From: Allochromatium warmingii
GTDB lineage: Bacteria > Pseudomonadota > Gammaproteobacteria > Chromatiales > Chromatiaceae
Assembly (NCBI RefSeq): GCF_900107145.1
Contig: NZ_FNOW01000002.1
Span: 62,001-126,000, forward strand
Reading direction: 5' to 3'
Length of the DNA stretch: 64,000 bases
Each line of letters starts with the position of its first letter. Position 1 is the stretch's first letter. The notes beneath the pieces are model-generated. The model did not search any database. It was not told the DNA's origin and saw only the letters and a list, made by a program, of their open reading frames with translations. This document shows positions 47,942 to 57,683 of this stretch, piece after piece. The position numbers and the translations under genes were made by a program.

Positions 47942-49612
47942 TTACACCTCGCCGAGTGCGGCTAATTCCTCGCGCTGCTCTTCGGCGATCAAGCGCGACG
48001 GTTCGATCAACTGAATCATGCGCTTTTGCTGCTCCAGATTCGCCACCCGCGCAATTAACCGCGCTTGTTCTAGTGATAAACGCGGCGAGGTTTCAATCGC
48101 ATTTTTAGGAATCTTGAGCACTTCGGCAACCGAATCGACAATAAATCCAGTACGCACACCATCCAGCAAAAATACCATAATCCGCTGTCGATCATTGCGT
48201 GCCACAGTTGCCATCCCTAAGCGGCGGCGTTGATCAATTACCGGCAGCACTGAACCACGCAGATTAATCACCCCTTCAACAAACGGCGGTGCTTTCGGTA
48301 CATGCGTTAATTCATCCGGCACGCGCACAATTTCCTGCACGCTTTCAATTGGCACACCAAATTCTTCTTTATCGAGCCGAAAGACAACAACTTGCTCTTC
48401 ATCGTCATTATCTTCATCACTATTATCGGTCTCATCATCGAGCCGTTCGTTATCGCGCAATTGATCCATGTTACTCAGCGCCTCGCGAATGGTTGCATGA
48501 CGGAATAAATTGTCGGTCGAAATAATCGATACCAGCCGTTTTCCGGCATTGAGTCGGCAAATCTCAGCGATTTCCGATAAATCGCCGTGCCGCGCCAAAA
48601 GTTTTGGCATTGCATCAACGGCTGATTTTGGTACGCGCAACACTTCATTGACACTATCGACTACTAAACCAACCGCCATATCACCGAGACGAATCACGAG
48701 AATACGACTGCGTTCATCGGCGGCGCGGGCATCCAAATCAAATAAACAGCGCAGCGAGACCAGCGGCAAGAGCCGATTACGCAGCGTCATCACCCCTAAT
48801 ACATGTGCTTCAGAACGTGGCACATGCACCACTTGTTCGGGGAATTGCACGATTTCCTGTACATTTTCAATTGGGACGGCATATTCCTGCGCCGCGACCT
48901 CAAAACTGACTAATTGTAATTCATCGCTGCTGGCCTCTTCTTCGTCGGTGGCCGCTTCATGCTCCAAACCGCCGAGCGCCCCGCCCGCTGTAGCGTGCGC
49001 GAGATGAGCGATAGCGGCAAATTCATTACCAATTAACCGCTCAAAATCGAGCACCATCACCATCGGGAAGCCACTGACTTCTTTGAGCAAACCAGCCAAT
49101 AGCTCAGTTTTCACCGTTGTTGTCAGAGCGCCGACATCCTCGATGCGCCCTGGCTCGACGCCGACCACGCTATGCACGCGATCCACAACAAACCCCAACG
49201 GCTGCCCGAGATCAATCACCAGCGCACGGGTTGAATCGTCATTTTCGCGCTCAGGAAAGCCAAACAGCCGCCGTAAGCTGATGATTGGCAACACTTTTCC
49301 GCGCAGATTGGCTAATCCCTCCAGCGTCGCTGGGGCCAGCGGCACTCGCACCACATCTGGCACGCGAATGATTTCTTGCACCGGAGCCATATCGACGGCA
49401 AACACTTCGCTGCCGCCAATAAAAATCACGAATTGACGAATATCGCCTTCGTGCTCCTCGCTGGCCACATCATCCGCTGTATCCGCTGTGACAATCGGCG
49501 CAATTGCGGTCGCCGCTTCCGGCTCTCGCTCCGGCTCAGTTGTGACGACATCCTCTAATGGCTCAACCACTGGCTCGACCTGTTCATGGGTCATGCTGGC
49601 ATTCTGCTCCAT
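47942..49612 (-). CDS. Triple CheW-domain coupling protein
   Basis: After an acidic Glu/Val/Thr-rich leader (residues 1-55) come three CheW domains. They begin at QFVIFIGGSEVFAVDMAPVQ, at LVSFEVAAQEYAVPIENVQE and at VVVFRLDKEEFGVPIESVQE. Each carries the CheW hallmark EI(I/V)(R/Q).P..V..VP and a LRG/LRN-x-LP strand (ANLRGKVLPIISL, TLRNRLLPLVSL, INLRGSVLPVIDQ). CheW links receptors to CheA; a three-domain version could cross-link several receptors or kinases. No separate single-domain cheW is in the window. Confidence 0.92.
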   Translation of the reverse strand: MEQNASMTHEQVEPVVEPLEDVVTTEPEREPEAATAIAPIVTADTADDVASEEHEGDIRQFVIFIGGSEVFAVDMAPVQEIIRVPDVVRVPLAPATLEGLANLRGKVLPIISLRRLFGFPERENDDSTRALVIDLGQPLGFVVDRVHSVVGVEPGRIEDVGALTTTVKTELLAGLLKEVSGFPMVMVLDFERLIGNEFAAIAHLAHATAGGALGGLEHEAATDEEEASSDELQLVSFEVAAQEYAVPIENVQEIVQFPEQVVHVPRSEAHVLGVMTLRNRLLPLVSLRCLFDLDARAADERSRILVIRLGDMAVGLVVDSVNEVLRVPKSAVDAMPKLLARHGDLSEIAEICRLNAGKRLVSIISTDNLFRHATIREALSNMDQLRDNERLDDETDNSDEDNDDEEQVVVFRLDKEEFGVPIESVQEIVRVPDELTHVPKAPPFVEGVINLRGSVLPVIDQRRRLGMATVARNDRQRIMVFLLDGVRTGFIVDSVAEVLKIPKNAIETSPRLSLEQARLIARVANLEQQKRMIQLIEPSRLIAEEQREELAALGEV

Positions 49613-49911
49613 TTAACTTGAGCGAATGTGCTCAATGGATTTATCTGCACTTGGTTGACGCGGCGAACCGCCCAACTCAAGCCCTTGACGCTCAGTGGCG
49701 CCGGATTCCCTCAATCGATCAGGCTCTCCAGAGGTTTCATCCCCGTGCGGTAAAGCGCCAAACGAAAGCTTGGCCACTTGCAATGTCCTCTATCAGCTCG
49801 TCGTTGAACCGCTGTTAGCGGTCTCAAGCAATACTCATCCTGAGCATCTGTCAATACGTTTAAACAAAAATCAGCGATCAGTTAGCAGCTCCCGCTCACT
49901 GACATTCGGAC
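49613..49911. other. Intergenic region between the tandem receptor and triple-CheW genes
   Basis: About 300 bases lack a convincing gene; short open frames here have no recognisable motif. The segment holds a dispersed repeat piece at 49870-49890 near its receptor-gene end. It is the most likely site of a promoter for the triple-CheW gene, but no clear sigma-70 or sigma-28 elements were identified. Confidence 0.5.
49870..49890. repeat. Dispersed CAGC-rich repeat, short copy 5
   Basis: ATCAGCGATCAGTTAGCAGC shares CAGCGATCAG with the copy at 5854-5893. It lies just after the stop codon of the receptor gene at 49912. Confidence 0.45.
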
Positions 49912-51828
49912 TTAGGCGCTTTGCAGTTCATCGGCCAGCGAGGCGATCTCCTCGATGGCAGCGGCCAATTCTTCCGCGCCCTGCGCCTGTTGTTTAGATG
50001 CAGCAGCAGCTTCGGTGGCAGCTTTTTCAGCTTCCTGCGCAGCGGCAGAAATCTGCTCAACGCCGGTTTTAACTTGCGCAATCGCCGAGGCGATTTCACT
50101 GGCAGCGGCAAGAATTTCGTTGGTACTGTTTTCGACAACACCAATATCAGCTTCGATGGTATTTAAGCCGGTGGTGATGGTTTTGGCTTTTTCGGCTTCG
50201 GTCGTGGCTGAGGACATAATTTCTTCTAAATCACGCCCAACAATGCCGATTTGATCTTGCACCGCCTTGACTAAATCTTTAATGCGGTCGGCATTTTCGG
50301 CAGAATCATGGGCCAAATTACGAATATCAGTCGCAACGACCACAAAGCCTTTACCAAATTCACCGGCCCGCGCTGCTTCAATTGAGCCATTGACGGCAAG
50401 CATATTGGTTTGAATTGAGACCGTGGTAATCGCATCGACGATTTTATCAATGCGTCGCGAAACCAATTCCAGATCCTTGATTTGTTTTAAGCTGATGCGC
50501 GAAGCGGTCACCGAATCTGCAACACCGCCAATCAAGGATACAACGCTTTGCTTATTGAGCGTTAGCAGTTGACTGATGGATTTAACTTTTTCACCGGCAT
50601 TTTGCGCCCGTTGCAATGCGACCTCTAGCCCTTTTTCAATCTGTGCAATAGCAGCGGCTGATTCTTCGGTCGCAGAGGCTTGCACTTGGGCGCTTTTGCG
50701 AATCTGATCGACAGCGGCCATAATTTGCGAGCCGGAACGATTGATTTCCTGCACCGCCGAGGATAATTCTTCAGCAGCCGAGGCGACTTCTTCGGCGCTT
50801 TTGGCAATATCGGTCGAGTTTTTTAATTCCTCGGCCAATTCTGACAAATTCTGCGCCGCTTGCTCGCATTCGGCTAACGCTTGCGTTTGTTCGGCGACAG
50901 TTTTTGCTGATTCTTCCGATGCAGCAGATTGCTCTTCAGCCGCAGCCGCGATTTCTTCCGTACCCTTGAGTGCTTGCAGGGCAGCGGCGCCTGATTGTTG
51001 GGCACCGGCGGCTACGTCTTGAATGCCGCGTGTGATCTCGACAACATCGACGCGGATTTGCTCAAGTTGGCTATTGATGGTTTTGCCGTTTTCGACTTCG
51101 CTCTTGACCTTTTCCGCCGAATCATTGATGCCGTCGGAGATGGTTTTGACTTCGCCTTGAATCTGCGCGACTAAATCCTGAATTTGCTTGGCGCTTTTTT
51201 CGGACGTTTCAGCGAGTGTGCGCACCTCGTCGGCGACTACCGCGAACCCTTTGCCGTGTTTGCCCGCACGCGCAGCTTCAATCGCTGCATTGAGTGCCAG
51301 CAGATTGGTCTGATCGGCAATGCGTGCCACAGCTTTGACGATGTCACCAATATTGGAGGCTTGCTGTTCGAGTTCCGCCACCATTTTGACGGAATCGGCC
51401 TGCCGCTGGGCCGCGACGCTGACATTGTTAATTAAGCCAGTGACATCGCCGCTAACCCGCAAAATCAGTGATTGCGAAGTTTCGATCTTGATTTGCGAGT
51501 CTTTGGCGCTGTTGAGCTGACGCGCCAGCGCGACATTGACCTGTTTGAAGGCAGAGAGCGATTCCTGGGCCGCACCTGAGGCTTCTTCCGCGCCAGTCGC
51601 AATCTGATCGGCGGAGCGTTTCAGTTCCTCAGCAGCAGAAGCGGCTTCGTTAATTCCTGAAGCTAATTGGGCCGTGGCTGAGGCCACGCGCTCGGCGGCC
51701 TGCTGTTGCTTGGCGAGCGTGCGGGCGCGTTTACGCTGGGCTTCCGCTTCACGGGCGGTGGCGGCGCTGGAACGTGCGTCGTTGGTGGCAGCGGCGGACG
51801 AACTGGAGGTCTTTTTTACGAGTGCCAT
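49912..51828 (-). CDS. Cytoplasmic chemoreceptor with two MCP signalling tips
   Basis: The 638-residue protein has no membrane helix and is almost wholly helical, with Ala/Glu-rich heptads. Two separate receptor hairpin tips are present: [20 protein letters not shown] near residue 175 and [20 protein letters not shown] near 475. A typical receptor has only one. No ligand-binding domain is visible at either end, so it may sense through partners, by energy state, or act as a cluster organiser. It is transcribed toward the triple-CheW gene. Confidence 0.88.
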   Translation of the reverse strand: MALVKKTSSSSAAATNDARSSAATAREAEAQRKRARTLAKQQQAAERVASATAQLASGINEAASAAEELKRSADQIATGAEEASGAAQESLSAFKQVNVALARQLNSAKDSQIKIETSQSLILRVSGDVTGLINNVSVAAQRQADSVKMVAELEQQASNIGDIVKAVARIADQTNLLALNAAIEAARAGKHGKGFAVVADEVRTLAETSEKSAKQIQDLVAQIQGEVKTISDGINDSAEKVKSEVENGKTINSQLEQIRVDVVEITRGIQDVAAGAQQSGAAALQALKGTEEIAAAAEEQSAASEESAKTVAEQTQALAECEQAAQNLSELAEELKNSTDIAKSAEEVASAAEELSSAVQEINRSGSQIMAAVDQIRKSAQVQASATEESAAAIAQIEKGLEVALQRAQNAGEKVKSISQLLTLNKQSVVSLIGGVADSVTASRISLKQIKDLELVSRRIDKIVDAITTVSIQTNMLAVNGSIEAARAGEFGKGFVVVATDIRNLAHDSAENADRIKDLVKAVQDQIGIVGRDLEEIMSSATTEAEKAKTITTGLNTIEADIGVVENSTNEILAAASEIASAIAQVKTGVEQISAAAQEAEKAATEAAAASKQQAQGAEELAAAIEEIASLADELQSA

Positions 51829-52049
51829 AACAATGTCCTACAGTGAAGTTCAAGTAACTGGCCGGTTACACCCGCGATGCCGCGCACAGCCGGGCCAGTG
51901 TGTGATGGTCGATCTGGCTGTCTCACGCATCGTGCCGATCTTAACGCGCCGCATGTGTCAACACACTGATACGGGTCAACTGAGCGTTCTATTTTCGACT
52001 TGACGTAGGACGCTTGACAATGATGCGCCGACGGGCGGATGGAGCATAG

Positions 52050-53045
52050 CTAATCGACGGCGAGATCCGCGATGAGCGAGGCGGGAAGTGGGCTGGCGCT
52101 CCCGCTGGCGGCGTCGTACCACATGCAGCAGTTGCGCCCGGCATCTTTGGCCGAATATAGCGCCAAATCGGCTTGCGCGACCAAGATGTAACAGAGCTGT
52201 TCGCGTGTCGGAATCATAGCGGCTACGCCAATGCTGACACTGACATGCCCAATGCCCGACGCGAGCGGATGCGGGAGATTGAGCTGTTCGACCGCCATCC
52301 GCAACCGTTCAGCTACCGCGCAGGCCGCCTCGCGGTCGGTCTCACTGAGCAAGAGCGCGAACTCTTCGCCACCATAGCGCGAGACGCGATCCCCATCGCG
52401 GCGCAGGCCTTCACGCAAAGTCCGCGCCACCTGAATTAAGCAGGCATCGCCGCCCTGATGCCCAAAATGATCGTTATAGGCTTTAAAGTTATCGACATCG
52501 ATCATCAACATCGCAATCGGACGCTGCTTATCTTGGGCTTGACGAAAGCGTTGCGCTAAATCTTGATCAAAGCGTCGCCGATTGCCCACGCCAGTGAGCG
52601 CATCCTGATAGCTGGTTTCAATCAGTTGCGTCGATTGCGCACGCAAGCGCCGCTCGCGGCGCAAGGCGGCGGTCATATCGTGAATCTGGATTAAACAGGC
52701 GCAGCGTGGATGGCGCAGCGGCGTGATGTAAATCAACTGCTGCATCCGTTGATCATGCTGACGATCAGCAGGCCGATGATAGAGCGGCAGCAGATTCGGA
52801 TTCAGACTCGGGGCAAGCATCGCCGAGAGTTTAAACCGCAGGGTATCGGTAATGCTCGCTTCGAGCCGACTGCCGCTGATGTCAGGAAAACAGGTATCGA
52901 GTCGCTGCCCACGCACATCAGCGAGCGTCAAGCCGCTGTGATGCTGCATCCAGCCATTCCAAGATTTTATCCGTCCTTCATGATCGAGCAGAATCAGCCC
53001 CACACGCAGACTGTCGATCAATTGTTCGGCTAATTCGATATCCAT
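52050..53045 (-). CDS. PAS-GGDEF diguanylate cyclase
   Basis: An N-terminal PAS domain (LIDSLRVGLILLDHEGRIKS, then GLTLADVRGQRLDTCFPD) is followed by a GGDEF domain with an intact active site RYGGEEFALLL near residue 226. RDGD lies 5 residues before the motif as an inhibitory RxxD site. It would synthesise c-di-GMP. There is no receiver and no membrane segment. It lies between the receptor and cheC genes, 12 bases after cheC, which ties c-di-GMP to this chemosensory system. Confidence 0.92.
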   Translation of the reverse strand: MDIELAEQLIDSLRVGLILLDHEGRIKSWNGWMQHHSGLTLADVRGQRLDTCFPDISGSRLEASITDTLRFKLSAMLAPSLNPNLLPLYHRPADRQHDQRMQQLIYITPLRHPRCACLIQIHDMTAALRRERRLRAQSTQLIETSYQDALTGVGNRRRFDQDLAQRFRQAQDKQRPIAMLMIDVDNFKAYNDHFGHQGGDACLIQVARTLREGLRRDGDRVSRYGGEEFALLLSETDREAACAVAERLRMAVEQLNLPHPLASGIGHVSVSIGVAAMIPTREQLCYILVAQADLALYSAKDAGRNCCMWYDAASGSASPLPASLIADLAVD

Positions 53046-53057
53046 GCGTGCTGTCCG

Positions 53058-53675
53058 TTAAGCCATACCAAAGCGATCAAGATAGCGTTCCAGACAGGCA
53101 CTCAGGGCTTGCAGCGAGCTGAAACTCAATAAAAACAGTAAATGCCCTTGCACGAATTGCTGGCGCATATTGAGCTGAATTTGCAATAACAAGACCAAGT
53201 GATCGGCACTATCAGCAGCAAACTGCGCCAGCGAATCGGTATCGCAAAAAAAATGTTCGGGCAGTCCGCCGTGTAATTCGATCTGAAATTCATCGGCCAG
53301 CGTGCTCATACAGGCATTTAAAATAATATTGCCAATTTCGCACATGGCTTCCTGCTCAAATTCGGCGACTTCCTCGGGCGTTAATTCCGGGTCGAGCATA
53401 TTGCTCAAAATCGCCAGCGCATTGCGTTCGGGAAAGAGCAACATCGCTTTGGATGCAAAGGGGCCAGCAAAATCAATGCTCACTAAGCTCAGTTCTTGAA
53501 ACTCTGAACCCATGAGCGTCACGGCGACTTCATCTGGGCGAATCAGATCAACAAAAGGGGCCGATAGCTCGATCTCGTTGCGCACCATCTGGCTGAGACT
53601 GTGCGCGGCGCGTCCCACACCAATGTTGAACAGCTCGCCGAGTGCGTCACGATAAAGCTCGCTGAGTTCAGACAC
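53058..53675 (-). CDS. cheC: CheY-phosphate phosphatase CheC
   Basis: Both phosphatase surfaces are recognisable by the D/S-x3-E-x2-N-x22-P pattern. The first is Asp10, Glu14, Asn17 and Pro40 (RDALGELFNIGVGRAAHSL). In the second, EAMCEIGNIILNACMSTL, Glu replaces the first Asp/Ser but E, N and Pro keep exact spacing. At 205 residues it is CheC-length. It probably dephosphorylates the receiver encoded 14 bases upstream or CheY. No cheD is present, although CheC is often paired with CheD. Confidence 0.88.
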   Translation of the reverse strand: MSELSELYRDALGELFNIGVGRAAHSLSQMVRNEIELSAPFVDLIRPDEVAVTLMGSEFQELSLVSIDFAGPFASKAMLLFPERNALAILSNMLDPELTPEEVAEFEQEAMCEIGNIILNACMSTLADEFQIELHGGLPEHFFCDTDSLAQFAADSADHLVLLLQIQLNMRQQFVQGHLLFLLSFSSLQALSACLERYLDRFGMA

Positions 53676-53689
53676 AAACAGAGTTCTCC

Positions 53690-54064
53690 TTATTCTGCCT
53701 CGAAAAACGCCACCATGTGTGCGACCGATTCCGGCGTGATCGGTTTAGAAACGAACTGCACGCCGGCTTTTTCTGCTGCTTGACGCACGTAATCTTGAAT
53801 ATTGGCGGTACAAATGACAATACGCACATCGGGATGATGCAGGCGAATGCGCCCGGCCGCTTCCAGACCGCTCATGCCAGGCATGTTGACATCGAGACTG
53901 ACCAGTGTGGGCGGATCGCGTTCAATCAGTTCGAGGGCTTCGTTACCGCTGGCCGCTTCGGTGATGCGCCAGTCGGGGCGCAGATCGGCAATCAACCGAC
54001 TGAGCATCATGCGCGACATGCGACTGTCGTCAACGATCAAGAGGGAATGGGATGCTGTGCTCAT
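53690..54064 (-). CDS. Single-domain response regulator next to CheC
   Basis: The ATG at 54064 opens MSTASHSLLIVDDSRMSRMM; an upstream start would overlap trmO. Asp58 in LVSLDVNMPGMSG is the phosphorylation site, and Lys lies in QFVSKPITPE. The sequence is of the CheY type that pairs with CheC. It is the first gene of the long minus-strand chemosensory run and likely co-transcribed with cheC. Confidence 0.9.
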   Translation of the reverse strand: MSTASHSLLIVDDSRMSRMMLSRLIADLRPDWRITEAASGNEALELIERDPPTLVSLDVNMPGMSGLEAAGRIRLHHPDVRIVICTANIQDYVRQAAEKAGVQFVSKPITPESVAHMVAFFEAE

Positions 54065-54149
54065 ACGTAGTTCAGGAAGCAGGGAACGTGTTGCGCTTAA
54101 TATACCCCAGACGGCGCGTGCGGATGGCTTCAGACCATCTGAGCAGCGG

Positions 54150-54869
54150 TTAGCGAGCAGCAGCGGCCAGCTCAATCGCTGTAATCAGACTATGGTCGGA
54201 TTCTAAGCGCCAGTGAATCGCTAACTCCATGAGATTTAAGCCAAATTCGCGCCGTTCGGGATAACGATCCAAATAGCCGGGGCGCGGGTCTTGGGCAATC
54301 ACTTGGGTAATCAGTTCACGGAGTGCGCGGCTGCCATCTGGATCATAGCGCGTGAGGGCGGCGCTGGCAGCGGCGCTGAATCTGACCGAGCGGGCGGTCA
54401 GTGCCGTTGGTGCTACGGCAAAACCACTGCGGGCTTCGGGAATGGCGTCGGCATAGGGCACATAGGGTTTGATGTCGAGCACTGGGGTGCCGTCGAGCAT
54501 ATCGACGCCGCGCAGTCGCAACGCCAAGCCGCTTGCAGTGCGGATTAAGCCCAGATGCTCGACAGCCGAGAGACCAATCGGGTTAGGTCGATAGGGAGCG
54601 CGGCTGGCAAATACACCGACCGATTGCCGTCCACCTAAGCGCGGCGGGCGCACGGTCGGTTTCCAGCCAGCCTCAAGGCAATCGTGATGAAAGATGAAGA
54701 GAATCCAGACGTGTGAAAACCCATCGAGGGCTTTGAAGGCTTCTTCCCGCGCAAACGCCGGGCAGAGTTCGAGCCGCGCTTCAGCGGCAGTGACCAGACG
54801 CGGCTGGCGTGGAATGCCGAAGGTGTCGGTATAGGGCGAGCGGATATAGCCAATCGGATTGCAGCGCAT
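54150..54869 (-). CDS. trmO: tRNA m6t6A37 methyltransferase TrmO (TsaA/VirR family)
   Basis: TrmO methylates N6 of threonylcarbamoyladenosine at position 37 of ANN-decoding tRNAs using SAM. Characteristic motifs are PIGYIRSPYTDTFGIPRQPR, FSHVWILFIFHH, FASRAPYRPNPIGLSAVEHL and LDIKPYVPYAD. The C-terminal domain (GYLDRYPERREFGLNLMELA) is that of the longer proteobacterial form; 239 residues is normal. It ends 85 bases before the chemosensory run and starts 6 bases after the SPOR-like gene. Confidence 0.94.
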   Translation of the reverse strand: MRCNPIGYIRSPYTDTFGIPRQPRLVTAAEARLELCPAFAREEAFKALDGFSHVWILFIFHHDCLEAGWKPTVRPPRLGGRQSVGVFASRAPYRPNPIGLSAVEHLGLIRTASGLALRLRGVDMLDGTPVLDIKPYVPYADAIPEARSGFAVAPTALTARSVRFSAAASAALTRYDPDGSRALRELITQVIAQDPRPGYLDRYPERREFGLNLMELAIHWRLESDHSLITAIELAAAAR

Positions 54870-54875
54870 GGCGGA

Positions 54876-56027
54876 TCATTCGGGCGCTGCCGTCGCCTCA
54901 CGCGGAATGCGTAGCACAAAGCATTGATGGCCACGCGCCAGCAACTGTTCACACCACGAGATCGCCGGCCGCACGCTCTGCCATTCAGCTACGCGCAGTC
55001 GATAAAAAGTCTCCGGCAGTTCGTCTTGGGTCGATTGGGTGATGATGAGGCGTCGCCCGTCGAGCAAGTTCCCGTAGCGGCGCACAAAGCGGTGCTGGGC
55101 TTCAGTGACCCGTTCGAGCGACCGTCCCGCTAACACTTGCACCAGCCAGCGATAGCGCGTCGGGTGATTGCGAGTGTGTCGCGGCGAATGCGGTGTCGGC
55201 GTGGTGCGCGGAGCCAGCGCCGTTGCGGTTGCTTGCGCAGCTTGCGCGGTGCGATCAGATTCTGTTTGATCGACTGGATCTGCTTGATCTGAGCGAACCG
55301 CTGCTGGATCTAACCGAGCGATTGCGGTGGCGGGCGCGGCTGTTGGCACCTCGGCGGCGGTGAGATCGGAGACCAAAATCTCCGCGACCGGCGTTTCCGA
55401 GACAACAACGGGGGATGCGGTCGTCGTAACCGGCGCTGATTCCGCAGTAGGAAGCGCCGCTAGAACTGGCGTCGGTTCAGAAGTCGGTTCAGGAACAATG
55501 GGGCGCGATTCAATCGGCACAGTTGGAACAACTGCTGGCGCAACCGGCGCTACAGTCGGTTGATCGGCGACCAGCGGCGGCGTGACTGGTGCAGCAGGTA
55601 CCAGCGGCGCGGGCGTGTCGGCGACAATTTGCCCAATCACTGACGCCGGATAAGCAGGCGGCAGCGCGGCGCTCAGCGGCGCATCGGTTTGACGCGGTGC
55701 AACCGCCTCAGTCACCGCCTCAGCTTGACTCGGCGTTACCATCGGCGCGGCATCGCTCAACGGCGGTGGCGGGCTATCAGATGCTTCTGGTGCTGGCGCA
55801 CCCGCAGGCGGCGCACTCAAAGACGTGCTGGGCTTCAGCAACGGCGCATAGGGCGACAAGCGCGGCAAGGGAATCTGCAATGGCGGCAGCAATGCTAACC
55901 AGCGCGGATTATCAAACGCCAGCGCACGCGGCAGCGGTGCGGGTGCGGCGGCAACTGAACTCGTGAGTACCAGTGCGCCACAAAGCAGAATGGCATTCAA
56001 CACGGTTTCGGAACTGAAACGGCCCAT
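54876..56027 (-). CDS. Exported Pro/Ala-rich protein with SPOR-like C-terminal domain
   Basis: A signal peptide (ILLCGALVLTSSVAAAPAPL) is followed by about 230 residues of Pro/Ala/Val/Thr low complexity. The last 80 residues (YRWLVQVLAGRSLERVTEAQ, then FYRLRVAEWQSVRPAISWCE) have the beta-alpha-beta pattern of SPOR or SPOR-like peptidoglycan-binding domains. It may bind septal glycan strands from the periplasm. Two Cys residues in the domain could pair. Assignment to SPOR is tentative. Confidence 0.6.
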   Translation of the reverse strand: MGRFSSETVLNAILLCGALVLTSSVAAAPAPLPRALAFDNPRWLALLPPLQIPLPRLSPYAPLLKPSTSLSAPPAGAPAPEASDSPPPPLSDAAPMVTPSQAEAVTEAVAPRQTDAPLSAALPPAYPASVIGQIVADTPAPLVPAAPVTPPLVADQPTVAPVAPAVVPTVPIESRPIVPEPTSEPTPVLAALPTAESAPVTTTASPVVVSETPVAEILVSDLTAAEVPTAAPATAIARLDPAAVRSDQADPVDQTESDRTAQAAQATATALAPRTTPTPHSPRHTRNHPTRYRWLVQVLAGRSLERVTEAQHRFVRRYGNLLDGRRLIITQSTQDELPETFYRLRVAEWQSVRPAISWCEQLLARGHQCFVLRIPREATAAPE

Positions 56028-56057
56028 AAAAAACCATTCAAAACAGTCGCATTTGAA

Positions 56058-57626
56058 TCAGTCTGTTGCGCGTGTTTGTGAGCACCAGCGTGGTGTATAC
56101 ACCCACTGACCACCAGCCGCCCGCGCCACCTGTCGCGTCAGCGATGAGCCGACAATCACCACCGTGCGCATATCGACCTGCTCCGGCTGAAGCGCCGCCA
56201 ATGTCGTCACTGTCAACGACTCAGCAGCACGCCCAATATCACGCCCCAACACGACCGGCGTTTCGGGCGCACGGCGTTCGCGCAGAATCGCCAACGCATC
56301 GGCAAACTGCGTCGGACGTGCCAGCGAACGCGGGTTATACAGCGCCAGCACCAAATCAGCATCGACCGCGTGGCGCAAGCGGTGCGCGATGATCGACCAG
56401 GGCTTGAGATTATCCGACAGCGAGATGACGCAGAAATCATGTCCGAGCGGTGCGCCAGCCCGCGCTGCTGCTGCCTGCGCTGCTGAAATGCCGGGCAGAA
56501 TCGCCAACTCGACCGCGTGCCACGCGGGATCATCGGCCTGTTCTAGCACTTCAAACACCGCAGCGGCCATCGCAAACACGCCCGGATCACCGGACGACAC
56601 CACCACCACGCGCCGACCTTGTGCGGCCAAGTCAAACGCTAATCGCGCCCGCGCCAATTCCTGACGGTTATCTGAATCGAGTAAGCGTTGATCGGGGCGG
56701 AACGGGCCGGCCAGCTCGACATAGGTCGTGTAACCGACGATATCTTGCGCTGCATCGAGTTCCGCCCGCACTGCCGGAGCCATCAGTTCCGCTGCCCCTG
56801 GGCCTAACCCGACGACCGTTAAACGCCCCGACTGCGGCGCGGGCGCGGGGTGAGCTGGGGACAATGGCAGCGCGGTCTCCGCATTCTCTGCCGCCTCAGC
56901 GCCCGGCCAGCGTTGGCCCGGAATCACAATCATCGCAAAATACGGCACGCTCTCGGGATCAATCTCAGCGATATGGCGCACCTGCTCGCCGTCCATCGTC
57001 GCCCGTTCGACATAGCGTGCCCGTTCCAGTAATCCCAACTCGGTCAGCACCCGCCGCACTTTGGCGAAATTACTGCCGAGTTTCATAATCGCCGCCGCTT
57101 CGACCCCAGCGAGCCGCTCGCGCAAGGTCGCCTCGGGCAGGGTCGCGGCAAGCACCTGAAACTGTTGATCGCGGTAAACCAGCGGTGTGCCCAACACAGC
57201 GGCGCTGGCTAACACCGAACACACCCCCGGCACAACCTCAGTCGGATACCGCTCGGCCAGCCGGTCATGCAGATACATAAACGATCCATAAAACAACGGA
57301 TCGCCTTCGCTCACAACCACCACATCGCGGCCAGCATCCAGATGCACGGCTAACTGCGCGGCTGAGGCGTCGTAGAACTCGCGCATCGCGCCCTCGTAAT
57401 CATAGGGCGGTTCGGGTTTTTTGCCGGTGACGGGATAGATCAGCGGCACGCGAATCTGCTCCGGGCGCAGATGCGGGAGCACGGTCGTCAGTGCATTGCC
57501 CGGTTTATCGCGTGCTGCATAGTACGCGACCACCGACGCGGCGCGGAGATAGCGCAAAGATTTGAGCGTGATGAGTTCAGGATCACCTGGCCCCACGCCC
57601 AGGCCGTAGAGACGTCCGGTGCCCAT
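56058..57626 (-). CDS. cobIJ: Fused precorrin-2 C20- and precorrin-3B C17-methyltransferases (CobI-CobJ)
   Basis: The ATG at 57626 opens [20 protein letters not shown], the canonical CobI start; 19 extra codons upstream run into the transposon. Residues 1-250 are CobI ([20 protein letters not shown]). A short spacer leads to CobJ from about residue 268 ([17 protein letters not shown], then [20 protein letters not shown] and [20 protein letters not shown]). Both are SAM-dependent enzymes of cobalamin ring synthesis. Fusions of these two occur in several lineages. No Shine-Dalgarno is evident before the ATG, and an IS607 remnant now lies immediately upstream. Confidence 0.93.
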   Translation of the reverse strand: MGTGRLYGLGVGPGDPELITLKSLRYLRAASVVAYYAARDKPGNALTTVLPHLRPEQIRVPLIYPVTGKKPEPPYDYEGAMREFYDASAAQLAVHLDAGRDVVVVSEGDPLFYGSFMYLHDRLAERYPTEVVPGVCSVLASAAVLGTPLVYRDQQFQVLAATLPEATLRERLAGVEAAAIMKLGSNFAKVRRVLTELGLLERARYVERATMDGEQVRHIAEIDPESVPYFAMIVIPGQRWPGAEAAENAETALPLSPAHPAPAPQSGRLTVVGLGPGAAELMAPAVRAELDAAQDIVGYTTYVELAGPFRPDQRLLDSDNRQELARARLAFDLAAQGRRVVVVSSGDPGVFAMAAAVFEVLEQADDPAWHAVELAILPGISAAQAAAARAGAPLGHDFCVISLSDNLKPWSIIAHRLRHAVDADLVLALYNPRSLARPTQFADALAILRERRAPETPVVLGRDIGRAAESLTVTTLAALQPEQVDMRTVVIVGSSLTRQVARAAGGQWVYTPRWCSQTRATD

Positions 57627-57683
57627 AATGATTAAGAATGCTGATTCAATTTCGTTAATGAAATCTACAAAACTTGTAGACAA

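Noticed and set aside
49558..49997. Short plus-strand open frames around the gap between receptor and triple-CheW genes
   Set aside because: No motifs, no ribosome-binding sites, and they overlap real genes on the minus strand at both ends.
56450..57088. Open frame of 212 codons opposite cobIJ
   Set aside because: Arg/Pro/Ser-rich shadow without motifs.
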